From an uncultured Peptococcaceae bacterium (lineage in GTDB: Bacteria > Bacillota > Peptococcia > Peptococcales > Peptococcaceae): a DNA stretch of 64,000 nt. Positions within the stretch are counted from its first letter, which is position 1. Each line of letters begins with the position of its first letter. A model generated the notes under the pieces. The model had not been told where the DNA came from, did no database searches, and was given only the letters and a program-made list of their open reading frames with translations. The stretch is from NCBI GenBank assembly GCA_949743265.1, contig CATJSX010000079.1, forward strand, positions 56,563 to 120,562, given 5' to 3'. The position numbers were made by a program, and so were the translations under genes. Below are positions 28,090 to 36,814 of this stretch, piece after piece.

Positions 28090-29085
28090 CTAAATATCTT
28101 TTTCTAAAGGCAATCCTACCGCCCGCATCTTATCCCTAAATTCATCTTCGTATTGTTCATAAGTATGAACTTCAACTTCTGGATTCCAAGGATTGATATG
28201 ACGTTCCATACGATTATTATTTGCCATATTGCGAGTTGGACTCATGAAAATACCAGCAGCGTGCATTAACTTGCTCATAGGGAAATAAATCAGCAATGAG
28301 CACACTAATGTTAAATGAGCATAGAAAACCATGCTGAGGTCTTCTGGTACGACTGGATGAAAAGTAATCAAACCCATGGTTAATTCTTTGATAGCGCTAA
28401 TATCAGCATGGGTCAAATACCGCATCATTAAACCAGTAATAGCGATACCCATGATCAATAATAACGGCAAGAAATCATTGACCAAACTGATATATCGTAC
28501 TCTAGGAATAACAACACGTCTGATAAATAGAAACGTGATGCCTACCAAAAGCAGCACACCTGTTAAATACAGTTGCTGCAAATCAACCCAAAATACACCG
28601 TCGATTTTTTCCCATAAAGTAACGAAACCCGGTACTGGGTCGGTAAAAAAACGCATGTGGCGAATAATAACAAAGAAGAAGCTCCAGTGGAATACTAAAG
28701 CAAACAACCACAGCCATTTTTCCCATTGATAAGCAAGATCGCCTTTTTCAGTCAACTCAGCCGATGAGTTTCTGAATAACGACCGAAAACACAGCACTTC
28801 CAAAGCCATACGCACAATAACCCAGCCTCTGGAAGATGGATTTTCAATTTTATTCTGTTTGATAAAATCCAATGATTTTTGTTGACCACAGGTCGTCGGA
28901 ATTCTGAACGGCACTGGAGATTTTGCCCATTTGACGATCCTATAGATAAAGCCGACAACGAATACAGCGACAGCAACATAAGGTAAAACTACGCTAAAGA
29001 CAAAAGCGAGTCCCAAAAGTTCCACACCGACATAAGCAATCGCTAAAATAGCCAGCACGATAACTAACGCAACAGCTACATTCAT
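28090..29085 (-). CDS. dsrM: DsrM, cytochrome b subunit of the sulfite reduction membrane complex
   Basis: A 331-residue membrane protein of the NarI-like cytochrome b family. Two hydrophobic helices span about residues 4-55. Further helices (WLWLFALVFHWSFFFVIIRH and others) contain the histidines expected to bind two b hemes. DsrM exchanges electrons with menaquinone and passes them to DsrK. It is the last gene of the operon here, while in the classical order dsrM comes first. The 51-nt gap to dsrP has only a ribosome site (AAGAGGGATAAGGAG). The C-terminal soluble tail is conserved in length. Confidence 0.9.
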   Translation of the reverse strand: MNVAVALVIVLAILAIAYVGVELLGLAFVFSVVLPYVAVAVFVVGFIYRIVKWAKSPVPFRIPTTCGQQKSLDFIKQNKIENPSSRGWVIVRMALEVLCFRSLFRNSSAELTEKGDLAYQWEKWLWLFALVFHWSFFFVIIRHMRFFTDPVPGFVTLWEKIDGVFWVDLQQLYLTGVLLLVGITFLFIRRVVIPRVRYISLVNDFLPLLLIMGIAITGLMMRYLTHADISAIKELTMGLITFHPVVPEDLSMVFYAHLTLVCSLLIYFPMSKLMHAAGIFMSPTRNMANNNRMERHINPWNPEVEVHTYEQYEDEFRDKMRAVGLPLEKDI

Positions 29086-29136
29086 CTCCTTATCCCTCTT
29101 TTCTTAATTTGAATTATCCTTGTTTTCCGCTTATCA

Positions 29137-30366
29137 TTATTTATCGCTGCCTTTGGCTAACAAACGAGCAGCTAAGCCAGCACGATCTTCCTGCGGAAAT
29201 GCGTCAACGTCTCTATCTTTTTTAACAACAACGACCAATTTAAAGAGAATGCTGGCGATTAAAAAGCCAATAGCAAAGACGCCAACGATGATCAATAATT
29301 CTGGTACAGTAATATGATAAGAAGCGATTTCACCAAAAGGCGTTTCAGAAAGTCCACCAATAATGAAAGTCAAACCTTTTTCAATATACATGGTTAAAAA
29401 GATGCAAGCACAGCCAACGCCTAATGTAATAGGATTATCTCTATTTTGACGAGGAATCATCAGACAAAGCGCAACAACAGCCAGCGCAACGAAAACCATC
29501 ATCAGCGGTACAAATTGGTTATGTCCATGCAAGCCAAAAAACAGATACTGCAAAGCCGCTTTATGTCCCGGAACATTAGAATAAAAAGCAGTAAAAAATT
29601 CGCAGCCAACCATAAATAGCGTTGCAGTATAGGCATAAGCTGAAATGGTTGACAATTTCTTAATAGCCGTTTCACCAGCATCAAAACCACATAATTTTTT
29701 CAGCAAGAAACAAATCAAAATAATCAACGCCGGTCCAGTGGCAAAAGCGCTAGCTAAAAATTTAGCCGGCAGCATAGCGGTCAAAAAATAATGACGACTA
29801 GGCAAACCAGAGTATAAAAAGGCGGTAACTACGTGAATACTAAAAGCAAAAGGTATTGAAACTAATGCTAAAAATTTCACCCATTTTTTATAATGCACAC
29901 CTTTATTTTCTGCTTGCAAAACAGAATAACCTACTACTAAGTTTAATAGCAAATAGCAAGGCAATACGACAGAATCCCAAAAAAGCATGGAATGCGGCGT
30001 CGCATATAAGTAAACGTTAAACAATTTCATCGGTGAACCAATGTCCACTACGACGAATAAAAGAGCCATAATAACAGCCGGAATAGCCAAGAATTCACCA
30101 ACAACGGTAATTCTGCCAAATTCTTTTACATTATGCAGATAATATGGCAGTACAATCATTACCCCTCCGGCGGCAACCCCGACAAAAAAGGTCAAATGAC
30201 CAATATACATTCCCCATGAAATATCTCTGCTCATCCCAGTAACAGCAAAACCTTGCGTCATCTGGTAAATATAAGCAGCAAAACCAACGGCAATCAAGAC
30301 CAATAAAAAGATGATCCATGCCCAATAAGATTTGCTACTGCGTTTAACAAGCGCTTTTTCGATCAT
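29137..30366 (-). CDS. dsrP: DsrP, NrfD-like membrane subunit
   Basis: A 409-residue polytopic protein of the NrfD/PsrC family with about ten predicted membrane helices, starting with SYWAWIIFLLVLIAVGFAAY. Conserved NrfD-like features are GISWGMYI-type residues (here RDISWGMYIGHLTFFVGVA) and a PHSMLFWDSVVLP loop. DsrP interacts with menaquinone and pairs with the ferredoxin-like DsrO and triheme DsrJ at the outer face of the membrane. It starts 15 nt after dsrO with a GGGAGGGAAAATCT ribosome site. Confidence 0.9.
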   Translation of the reverse strand: MIEKALVKRSSKSYWAWIIFLLVLIAVGFAAYIYQMTQGFAVTGMSRDISWGMYIGHLTFFVGVAAGGVMIVLPYYLHNVKEFGRITVVGEFLAIPAVIMALLFVVVDIGSPMKLFNVYLYATPHSMLFWDSVVLPCYLLLNLVVGYSVLQAENKGVHYKKWVKFLALVSIPFAFSIHVVTAFLYSGLPSRHYFLTAMLPAKFLASAFATGPALIILICFLLKKLCGFDAGETAIKKLSTISAYAYTATLFMVGCEFFTAFYSNVPGHKAALQYLFFGLHGHNQFVPLMMVFVALAVVALCLMIPRQNRDNPITLGVGCACIFLTMYIEKGLTFIIGGLSETPFGEIASYHITVPELLIIVGVFAIGFLIASILFKLVVVVKKDRDVDAFPQEDRAGLAARLLAKGSDK

Positions 30367-30380
30367 AGATTTTCCCTCCC

Positions 30381-31154
30381 TTAGACGATATAGTAAACTT
30401 TAGGCTTAGTGCCCAAGTTAGCTCTGCGCTGCAAGGTAAAATTTTCAGCAATAAGTTTGCTGACGCCTGATTGCGGATCATCAATATCCCCAAAGGTAAT
30501 GGCACCGTTAGAAAGTTCAACGCACAGCGGTAACTGCCCTAAAGCCAAACGTTCCGCACAGAAATTACATTTTTCCACAACGCCTTTCATGCGCGTCGGA
30601 TAGGTGGGATTGATTTCTTCAATATAAGGACGCGGATCCTTAAAATTAAAACTACGAGCGCCATAAGGACACGCAGCCATACAGTTACGACAGCCAATGC
30701 AACGATGCATATCCATGAGAATAACGCCTTGGTCGTTTTTAAAAGTTGCTTTCGTTGGGCAAACTCTAACGCAAACCGGTTCTTGACAATGGTTACAAAT
30801 CGTCATGAACTCTTGATCTTTATATTTTGCTGATAAATGCTCATGAGTTTCATCTAAAAACAACTGCTCATAAGTCTGTTTCCAAATCCATTTGACTTCA
30901 TCTTTTTTGGTGTCAATATTAGGCACATTGTGGAAACTGTGGCAGGCTTCGACGCAAGCGTTAAAACTTTCTTCGGAAAACTTGCTCATATCAATGACCA
31001 TTCCCCAATTTTTCGCCTGCATACGAGCGCTATCTTTTTGATAACTACCACCAATTTGAGCGGCGTCGGCTGTTTTAGTCACTACAGCGGCACCCAAACC
31101 AACAGCAGCAGCACCGCCCAATTTTAAAAATTTACGTCTTGACATATTTTCCAT
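30381..31154 (-). CDS. dsrO: DsrO, periplasmic-side iron-sulfur subunit
   Basis: A 257-residue ferredoxin-like protein with a twin-arginine signal (SRRKFLKLGGAAAVGLGAAV), so it is exported folded. Cysteine groups CNHCQEPVCVRVCPTKA, CIGCRNCMAACPYGARSF and CNFCAERLALGQLPLCV would bind several [4Fe-4S] clusters. An extra cysteine pair in FNACVEACHSFH near residue 68 adds a further possible cluster site. DsrO links DsrP with the cytochrome DsrJ. The start is 2 nt after the dsrJ stop, with GAGGAGGGG inside dsrJ as the ribosome site. Confidence 0.92.
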   Translation of the reverse strand: MENMSRRKFLKLGGAAAVGLGAAVVTKTADAAQIGGSYQKDSARMQAKNWGMVIDMSKFSEESFNACVEACHSFHNVPNIDTKKDEVKWIWKQTYEQLFLDETHEHLSAKYKDQEFMTICNHCQEPVCVRVCPTKATFKNDQGVILMDMHRCIGCRNCMAACPYGARSFNFKDPRPYIEEINPTYPTRMKGVVEKCNFCAERLALGQLPLCVELSNGAITFGDIDDPQSGVSKLIAENFTLQRRANLGTKPKVYYIV

Positions 31155-31156
31155 GA

Positions 31157-31570
31157 TTACTTATTCCCCTCCTCTACAACTGTCGGTTCTACATGGCAAG
31201 TCCAGCAGGTTGGAGAAACGTTGTTATACTCATGGCATTTCAGACAGAATTCGTCATAATTAGAATGACACTCAAAACAAGTATTCTGCAAACTTGCCAA
31301 ATATTTCTGACCGTCTTCAGCAACATAAATACGATTACCGTTACGAACAACTTCAACTTTCCAATCAGCTAAAAGTTTCATATGATTTGCTCTCATCCAT
31401 TCAGTATCTTCAACACATTTAGGATTTTCCATAGCATTGATCATCGGCGTATCAAGACTAATTTCAGCCCCAACAGCTTCGCCAGTAGTAAATAAAGAAG
31501 ACCATACCGGGAAGAAAATCAAAGCTAGGAAAGCAATAACACCAATTATAATATTACGTGGCTTATACAT
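31157..31570 (-). CDS. dsrJ: DsrJ, triheme cytochrome c
   Basis: A 137-residue protein with an N-terminal uncleaved-signal-like helix (IIIGVIAFLALIFFPVW) and three c-type heme motifs, CFECH, CLKCH and CWTCH, in the C-terminal half. DsrJ is the cytochrome c of the DsrMKJOP complex and faces outward, so it needs heme attachment after export, which explains the ResB and CcsA genes at the front of the same operon. I chose the ATG at 31570, spaced six bases from AGGAGG, over the ATG at 31576 that touches that site. Its start overlaps the dsrK stop by 8 nt. Confidence 0.92.
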   Translation of the reverse strand: MYKPRNIIIGVIAFLALIFFPVWSSLFTTGEAVGAEISLDTPMINAMENPKCVEDTEWMRANHMKLLADWKVEVVRNGNRIYVAEDGQKYLASLQNTCFECHSNYDEFCLKCHEYNNVSPTCWTCHVEPTVVEEGNK

Positions 31571-33191
31571 TTGCATCCTCCTCAGCTACTTCATCTTCGA
31601 GGTTTTGCAGCGGTTCAAAACGTAAATTTTCTTCTCTTTTCTTTTCGCCTTTCATAATCAAAGCATTACCCAAGAGTTCATGAACGCCGCAAACTTCTAC
31701 ACCGGGTACCCAATAACGCATTAACGGCGGCAAAGTCGCTCTGTCAATAGCACAGACGCAAGCCAACATATTAACACCATGTTTTTCATGAACATATTTA
31801 ACAGCATTGGCTCTAGGAAAACCGCCGCGCATGCGCATTTCCATATTTTCATCATTACCCAAGCCAGCGCCGCCACCGCAGCAAAAAGTTTTTTCTCTAA
31901 TAGTATCTTCTGGCATTTCATGCCATTCGACGCAATGATCAAGAATATATCTTGGTTCTTCCATCAATCCCATCGCTCTGGCAGGGTTGCAGGAATCATG
32001 ATAAGTAGCAATAATACCTTTATTTCTAGATGGATCCAGCTTAATTTTGTTGTGTCTTAAAAGATCAGCAGTAAATTCAGTAACGTGAATCATTTTAGTC
32101 GATTTTGCATTTTCAAACCGCGTACCAGTAATCGGACTAACAGGCACTTCCAAGAAATCAGCCGGTCCGTTCATCGTATCCATATACTGATTAATGACAC
32201 GCCACATATGACCGCACTCGCCGCCTAAAATCCATTTAACGCCTAAACGCTTAGCTTCAGCATAAATCTTGGCATTTAAACGCTTCATCATTTCATTGGA
32301 AGTAAATAAACCAAAGTTACCGCCTTCTGAATTGTACGTACTTAAAGTGTAGTCCAAACCCATTTCATGGAAAAGCATCAACTGCCCCATTAAACTATAC
32401 GTTCCCGGTGTAGCAAAAACGTCCCCTGAAGGCGGCACATACAAAATTTCTGCCCCTTTTCGGTTAAAAGATAAATCCAAACGGACACCCGTAATATCTT
32501 CGATATCATCAAGCGCCATGTCAAAGGAATCGACAACACCATGAGGCTGAATGCCCAAATGATTCCCCTTCATATAGCACGCTGAAACCGGTCCCATAAC
32601 CCAGTCAATGTTTAACCCTACTAAGTTTAAGAGTTCGCGGGCAATCATCGTAATTTCCGCAGTGTCAATTCCATATGGACAAAATACGGAACAACGACGA
32701 CATTCGGTACACTGGAAGAAATAGTAAAACCATTCTTTTAATACCGGCAAAGTCAGTTCTCTAGCACCGACCATTTTTGCCATCAGCTTACCTGCTAAAG
32801 TGTATTCCTTACGATAAACCGAACGCAATAACTCTGCGCGCAGCACCGGCATATTTTTCGGATCGCCTGAACCTAAATAAAAATGGCACTTATCAGCGCA
32901 AGCGCCGCATCTGACACAAATATCCATAAATAATTTCAGCGAGCGGAAACGCTCCAAACGATCTCGCAAACCGTCTAAAATAATCTCCTGCCAATTTTCC
33001 GGCAATTGCCAATCATCATCAGTCGGTTGCCATGTTCTCGGGTTAGGAAACCCAATCAAATTCAAACTTTCTGGTTTACCAGCATAACTATAAGTGCCCG
33101 GTTTAAACTCAACCGGCGTATCCATCCAACCGGTTTCCGGCGGCTTATAGTCAATTTTTAACAGCTCTGCTGGTTTTGGAAGTTTTGCCAT
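31563..33191 (-). CDS. dsrK: DsrK, heterodisulfide-reductase-like iron-sulfur subunit
   Basis: A 542-residue cytosolic-side protein related to HdrD. Two [4Fe-4S] motifs are at C92-C95-C98-C102 (CVRCGACADKC) and C161-C164-C167-C171 (CTECRRCSVFC). Two later cysteine-rich segments, CHDSCNPARAMG and FCCGGGAGLG, are the CCG-type motif that binds the special catalytic cluster. In sulfite reducers DsrK is thought to reduce the DsrC trisulfide produced by DsrAB. dsrC and dsrAB are not in this window. A ribosome site (AAGGGGTG) precedes the start. Confidence 0.93.
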   Translation of the reverse strand: MAKLPKPAELLKIDYKPPETGWMDTPVEFKPGTYSYAGKPESLNLIGFPNPRTWQPTDDDWQLPENWQEIILDGLRDRLERFRSLKLFMDICVRCGACADKCHFYLGSGDPKNMPVLRAELLRSVYRKEYTLAGKLMAKMVGARELTLPVLKEWFYYFFQCTECRRCSVFCPYGIDTAEITMIARELLNLVGLNIDWVMGPVSACYMKGNHLGIQPHGVVDSFDMALDDIEDITGVRLDLSFNRKGAEILYVPPSGDVFATPGTYSLMGQLMLFHEMGLDYTLSTYNSEGGNFGLFTSNEMMKRLNAKIYAEAKRLGVKWILGGECGHMWRVINQYMDTMNGPADFLEVPVSPITGTRFENAKSTKMIHVTEFTADLLRHNKIKLDPSRNKGIIATYHDSCNPARAMGLMEEPRYILDHCVEWHEMPEDTIREKTFCCGGGAGLGNDENMEMRMRGGFPRANAVKYVHEKHGVNMLACVCAIDRATLPPLMRYWVPGVEVCGVHELLGNALIMKGEKKREENLRFEPLQNLEDEVAEEDANV

Positions 33192-33207
33192 AATAACACC
33201 CCTTCTA

Positions 33208-33774
33208 TTATTTTTCTTCTATATAGTTACTGCAACGCATAAACGTGCTAGTATCCACCGATTCATTAAGCAAATTAGCTTTCTGCAAAATATCGTTGCG
33301 TTCTTTGATCTCTCTGATACGCATATCATAAATCAATTCTCTGCTTTCGGTATAAATATTGAACGCAATCAATGCTATGGAATCTAATGTATCGTAAAAT
33401 TCCAGCAAATCATTTACACTAATAGTACCACTATTTATCTCTTTTTGAAACCTTTTTTGGATAATACTTTTCAATGCCATCGTAAAAGCAGCCGCTTTTG
33501 ATGGTGAAACGTCCTGAACAGCTTTAATACGCAAAATCATTTCTAGATCTTTATAAATTTTATCGCCGTCCTGTTCACCCAAAAGTTCATCTAAAATAGC
33601 CACCAAACTTTTATGGACATTGCTGCCGATAGGATTGGTAAAGGTATTTTCAATCCGCTCAAAATATTTAACGGTTTCCGGTGGATAAGCGCCAATAAAT
33701 TGATGAAACCATTCGTTTAAGATTTCCTCGCGATTTTCTCGCATCAAGGTTACTAACGTATTGCGCGCCATCAT
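33208..33774 (-). CDS. RsbRD N-terminal domain protein in the dsr operon
   Basis: A 188-residue, almost wholly helical cytosolic protein. The opening LMRENREEILNEWFHQFIGAYP resembles the RsbRD N-terminal sensory domain, a globin-like fold found in stressosome proteins. Small stand-alone versions are known next to dsrMKJOP genes in sulfate reducers. It lacks a STAS or kinase domain. The position between ccsA and dsrK suggests a sensing or assembly role for the complex; the actual ligand and partner are unknown. The ribosome site is GGGAGGTGAC. Confidence 0.75.
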   Translation of the reverse strand: MMARNTLVTLMRENREEILNEWFHQFIGAYPPETVKYFERIENTFTNPIGSNVHKSLVAILDELLGEQDGDKIYKDLEMILRIKAVQDVSPSKAAAFTMALKSIIQKRFQKEINSGTISVNDLLEFYDTLDSIALIAFNIYTESRELIYDMRIREIKERNDILQKANLLNESVDTSTFMRCSNYIEEK

Positions 33775-33807
33775 GTCACCTCCCTTCCAAATTTTATTTT
33801 CTTTATC

Positions 33808-34620
33808 TTACCCCGCCAGATAACTGTGCATACCCGGTAATAAATAACTAACGCCGATAAAAGTAAAAATTACAGCTGCAAAACCAATAATGGATAATAA
33901 AGCAGCTTTACGTCCTTTCCAGCCTTTGATAAAACGTACATGAAGATAAAACGCATAAACTAACCATGTGATTAACGCCCATGTTTCTTTAGGATCCCAA
34001 CTCCAAAAAGAACCCCACGCATACTCTGCCCATACAGCGCCAGTAATTAGCATGATAGTTAAAAAAGGAAGCCCAATAAAAATCATTTTGTAAGATACTT
34101 CATCAAGCACTTGCAATTGAGGCAAAGAATCTTCTTTGATACTTGACTTTTCTTTAATGAGATAGGCTATGGATAAAGCGAAACTAAGAGCAAAAGTGCC
34201 ATAAGCAATAACCGCCGCTGTTACATGAAAAGATAACCAATAGCTACGCAGCGCCGGCATAAGCGGCATGATACTCATATCAACACTCAATAACCAAATA
34301 CTGAGTACAACAGCAATAGGGAGAACAAAAACGCCTACCGCTGCCAAGTCAAATTTGCGCTCTACAATATTAAAGGTCAATACTAAGGCAAAAGCAAAGC
34401 ACATCCCAAATTCAAATCCATTATTTAATGGTATGCCGTTAATCAACAGCGCGCGCAAAACCATCAATACGCCATTAAGCACCATACCAAGCCACGCAAT
34501 TTGGCTGCCAAACGCTCTGATTTGCGGCCTTTTCGCCCAAATACTAAACGCATACAACATAAAAGAAGCGATATAAGTGCAAAGCATCGCCCATAATAGT
34601 GGCAATTGCAGCTGTTCCAT
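33808..34620 (-). CDS. ccsA: Cytochrome c assembly protein CcsA (ResC)
   Basis: A 270-residue membrane protein with about eight helices. The heme-handling tryptophan-rich motif WGSFWSWDPKETWALITW lies at about residue 200, with flanking conserved histidines. Together with ResB it forms the system II cytochrome c synthase that moves heme across the membrane and attaches it to CxxCH motifs. The client here is probably DsrJ. It starts 6 nt after resB ends, with GAAAGGATG as its ribosome site. Confidence 0.92.
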   Translation of the reverse strand: MEQLQLPLLWAMLCTYIASFMLYAFSIWAKRPQIRAFGSQIAWLGMVLNGVLMVLRALLINGIPLNNGFEFGMCFAFALVLTFNIVERKFDLAAVGVFVLPIAVVLSIWLLSVDMSIMPLMPALRSYWLSFHVTAAVIAYGTFALSFALSIAYLIKEKSSIKEDSLPQLQVLDEVSYKMIFIGLPFLTIMLITGAVWAEYAWGSFWSWDPKETWALITWLVYAFYLHVRFIKGWKGRKAALLSIIGFAAVIFTFIGVSYLLPGMHSYLAG

Positions 34621-34626
34621 TTATAT

Positions 34627-35835
34627 TCATCCTTTCTGCAATTGTTGGTCAAGCTCTTTCTGTATGCTTTCCAACACCATTTTATTTTTACAAACGACTT
34701 TTATCGCTATATTGCCTTCATTTTCCGCAATAACCATGATTTCACGATAACGTCCTAACCAGAATAACAGAGAAGCCACACATGCCAAAAGAAAACCAAA
34801 AAGCACGATTCCGCTTCCTTTTGAAACTTTCACTTCTAATATAGTATAAGGTTTCGATCTTAAATATTCAATGGTTACGCCTTCCTCTATGGCGACAATG
34901 TCACCGGGCTCAACGACTTGACCAATAAGAACTTCCTCTGCACCTTCAGTATCAACCTTAAAAACTTTTAGCAATACGCGACCATCAGATAACCCCTTGA
35001 ACATCAATGTTTTCTCACCATCAGCCAGAAAATTGTGCTGTCCATCAGGCAAAACATATCCGCCAGCGTCCTCACCGCCTGTGATTATCGCCTCATAATG
35101 ATTGCCATAGGAATTTTGATAGATCATCATATTTTGATAACGATACGGCGCGTTGACTTTTGTTTCTCCATTTGTTACAACTTGCTGCTGATCAATCGTT
35201 AAATCAAAACGAGTAACCCAGTTGTCAATTTGTCCTTTCTCATCGTAAACAGTTTGAAAATCTTGCACACTGAGATAATCGTCGCTTTTTTCGCCTCTCT
35301 CTATTGGCTCAGCACTCTTATCACCGATTGCTTGGCGCACAGACATCGGCAGATTCGACTCAGAGTCCACATAACCAAATACGCCGCCGCTAGTAGTGGT
35401 CATAAAAATAACCGCCCCACCTAACAAAATAATCAAAATCGCTACATGAAGCATATGGGGAGCTAAAAGACTAAGTTTATTTTTTTTAGCAAAAATTTTT
35501 GTCTGCGTTTCTTTTTGTTCTTCTTCAATGTGATACTTGCCTTTCTGCAAGTATTTATGTAGCTGTGCCAAATTTTCTTCATTACCCACATAACAGTCAT
35601 AACCTAAGGTAGTATCTGTTATATCGGTAATATTTCGACGCCACATAATCTTCAACTGCGGCAATAATTTAATTGTGCAAAGCAACAAATTTAACCAAAA
35701 AGCTACCACCAAGCCCAAAAAAGGAACAGAAGTATAGACTGAATCATTACCAACGATAGTTGCTATTACAGCCATACCCGCCATAGAAGCAATTAAAAAA
35801 AGCGCCAATCCTATTGACGAAAGAAATTTCAGCAT
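34627..35835 (-). CDS. resB: Cytochrome c biogenesis protein ResB
   Basis: A 402-residue protein of the ResB/Ccs1 family. Two N-terminal helices are followed by a third (APHMLHVAILIILLGGAVIF) at about residue 130, then a large outward domain and a last helix near the C-terminus (IVLFGFLLACVASLLFWLG). ResB is the second half of the system II heme lyase and works with CcsA. I took the ATG at 35835 as the start, five bases from AGGAGG, rather than the TTG at 35838. It is the first gene of the res-dsr operon. Confidence 0.9.
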   Translation of the reverse strand: MLKFLSSIGLALFLIASMAGMAVIATIVGNDSVYTSVPFLGLVVAFWLNLLLCTIKLLPQLKIMWRRNITDITDTTLGYDCYVGNEENLAQLHKYLQKGKYHIEEEQKETQTKIFAKKNKLSLLAPHMLHVAILIILLGGAVIFMTTTSGGVFGYVDSESNLPMSVRQAIGDKSAEPIERGEKSDDYLSVQDFQTVYDEKGQIDNWVTRFDLTIDQQQVVTNGETKVNAPYRYQNMMIYQNSYGNHYEAIITGGEDAGGYVLPDGQHNFLADGEKTLMFKGLSDGRVLLKVFKVDTEGAEEVLIGQVVEPGDIVAIEEGVTIEYLRSKPYTILEVKVSKGSGIVLFGFLLACVASLLFWLGRYREIMVIAENEGNIAIKVVCKNKMVLESIQKELDQQLQKG

Positions 35836-35880
35836 CAAATCCTCCTATTCTATAATAAGCCTTACATAAAATAAACATTA

Positions 35881-35904
35881 TCATCAATCAATGCCTATTG
35901 ATGA
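35881..35904. promoter_or_regulatory. Palindrome near the res-dsr promoter, candidate operator
   Basis: ATCAAT and ATTGAT are separated by four bases (35887-35902). A wider pair, TCATCAAT and ATTGATGA, overlaps it (35881-35904). It lies between the likely transcription start and the resB ribosome site, so a bound regulator could block or time the operon. Which regulator binds is unknown. Confidence 0.45.
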
Positions 35905-35947
35905 CGACATCTACTGACACTTTCACATAATTTCTTCATATTTTGTT

Positions 35948-35953
35948 ATTATA
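35948..35953 (-). promoter_or_regulatory. Probable -10 element of the res-dsr operon
   Basis: The minus strand reads TATAAT about 110 nt upstream of resB. No good -35 box is visible at the usual distance, which would fit an activator-dependent promoter. Confidence 0.4.
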
Positions 35954-36073
35954 ACAGAAAAATCTCTGTAGAAAATAGCTATTTTATCAAATAAAATCAT
36001 ATTTTTTTCCCGATATCTTATCTAAACCATTGAGTTATTTTATTCTTTTCCATATAATTCCTATTTCAAAATC

Positions 36074-36117
36074 AAAAGAGCCGAAACAACAGTAATTTTT
36101 GTTGTTTCGGCTCTTTT
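36074..36117. terminator. Perfect 17-bp hairpin in a divergent intergenic region
   Basis: AAAAGAGCCGAAACAAC pairs perfectly with its complement at 36101-36117 around a 10-nt loop and ends in four T residues in both directions. No gene ends nearby, so it is either a leader element, an insulator, or the end of an unseen small RNA. Confidence 0.65.
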
Positions 36118-36338
36118 AAGGTTATACTCGGGGTTGATTATAAACTTATTATATCCATTAAAAAAAGCATGTATTCCTCATTTTTAAAAAAATTTTTTAA
36201 GTACTAATAAAACAAAAAAATATTTACAAGAAGATGAAAAATAAAAATCAAACAACATCACGGCAAAAATTTTTTCCTATACTGACACTCTTCTAAAATT
36301 ATTATGATAAATTTGTAGACCTGTGGACTAACTTTCGG

Positions 36339-36344
36339 TATAAT
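36339..36344 (+). promoter_or_regulatory. -10 element upstream of mrnC
   Basis: TATAAT about 48 nt upstream of the mrnC start; the -35 region is weak. Confidence 0.45.
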
Positions 36345-36391
36345 ACTGCTTATATCAAGAAATTTATTTTATCAAGAGAGAAGGTTTCTAT

Positions 36392-36814
36392 TTGCTGGAT
36401 TTTGAGCACTTAAAGGACGCCGCGCAATTATCGCCTTTAACGTTAGCTTATATTGGCGACGCCGTTTATGAATTATATGTACGAAGAAAACTTTTGCAAA
36501 AAAGCCAAAAAGTTCATTCTATGCATCAGCTGGCTATTAAAAGAGTTAACAATATGACACAGGCATCTTTGCTTTTGCGAGTCATGCCCCAACTAACTGA
36601 GCAGGAAGCCGTAATCGCCAAAAGGGGGCGTAATGCCAAAGGCGCTTATGTGCCCAAAAATGCCGATGTCGTAACTTACCGCAAAGCAACGGGACTGGAA
36701 GCATTAGTCGGTTATTTATACTTGCAAGGCGATGAAAAGCGGCTAAACTGGTTGCTTGATCAAATTGATTTAGTTATAGAGGAGACAACAAACCATGAAA
36801 ATCACCAATTTTGA
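36392..36814 (+). CDS. mrnC: Mini-ribonuclease III
   Basis: A 140-residue protein consisting of an RNase III catalytic domain without the double-stranded RNA-binding domain, the definition of Mini-III. The motif LAYIGDAVYELYVR contains the conserved acidic residues. MrnC matures 23S rRNA ends in Bacillota. The start is a TTG with GAGAAGG seven bases upstream; no ATG fits the domain boundary. The gene overlaps the next one by 20 nt and opens a conserved mrnC-thyX-rlmB-yacP-sigH run. Confidence 0.93.
   Translation: MLDFEHLKDAAQLSPLTLAYIGDAVYELYVRRKLLQKSQKVHSMHQLAIKRVNNMTQASLLLRVMPQLTEQEAVIAKRGRNAKGAYVPKNADVVTYRKATGLEALVGYLYLQGDEKRLNWLLDQIDLVIEETTNHENHQF

Larger units (their letters stand above)
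35839..36391. other. Divergent regulatory region between resB and mrnC
   Basis: This 553-nt A+T-rich region has no convincing open frame. It holds the probable res-dsr promoter with a palindrome, a perfect 17-bp terminator-like hairpin, and the mrnC promoter, each listed separately. Confidence 0.6.
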
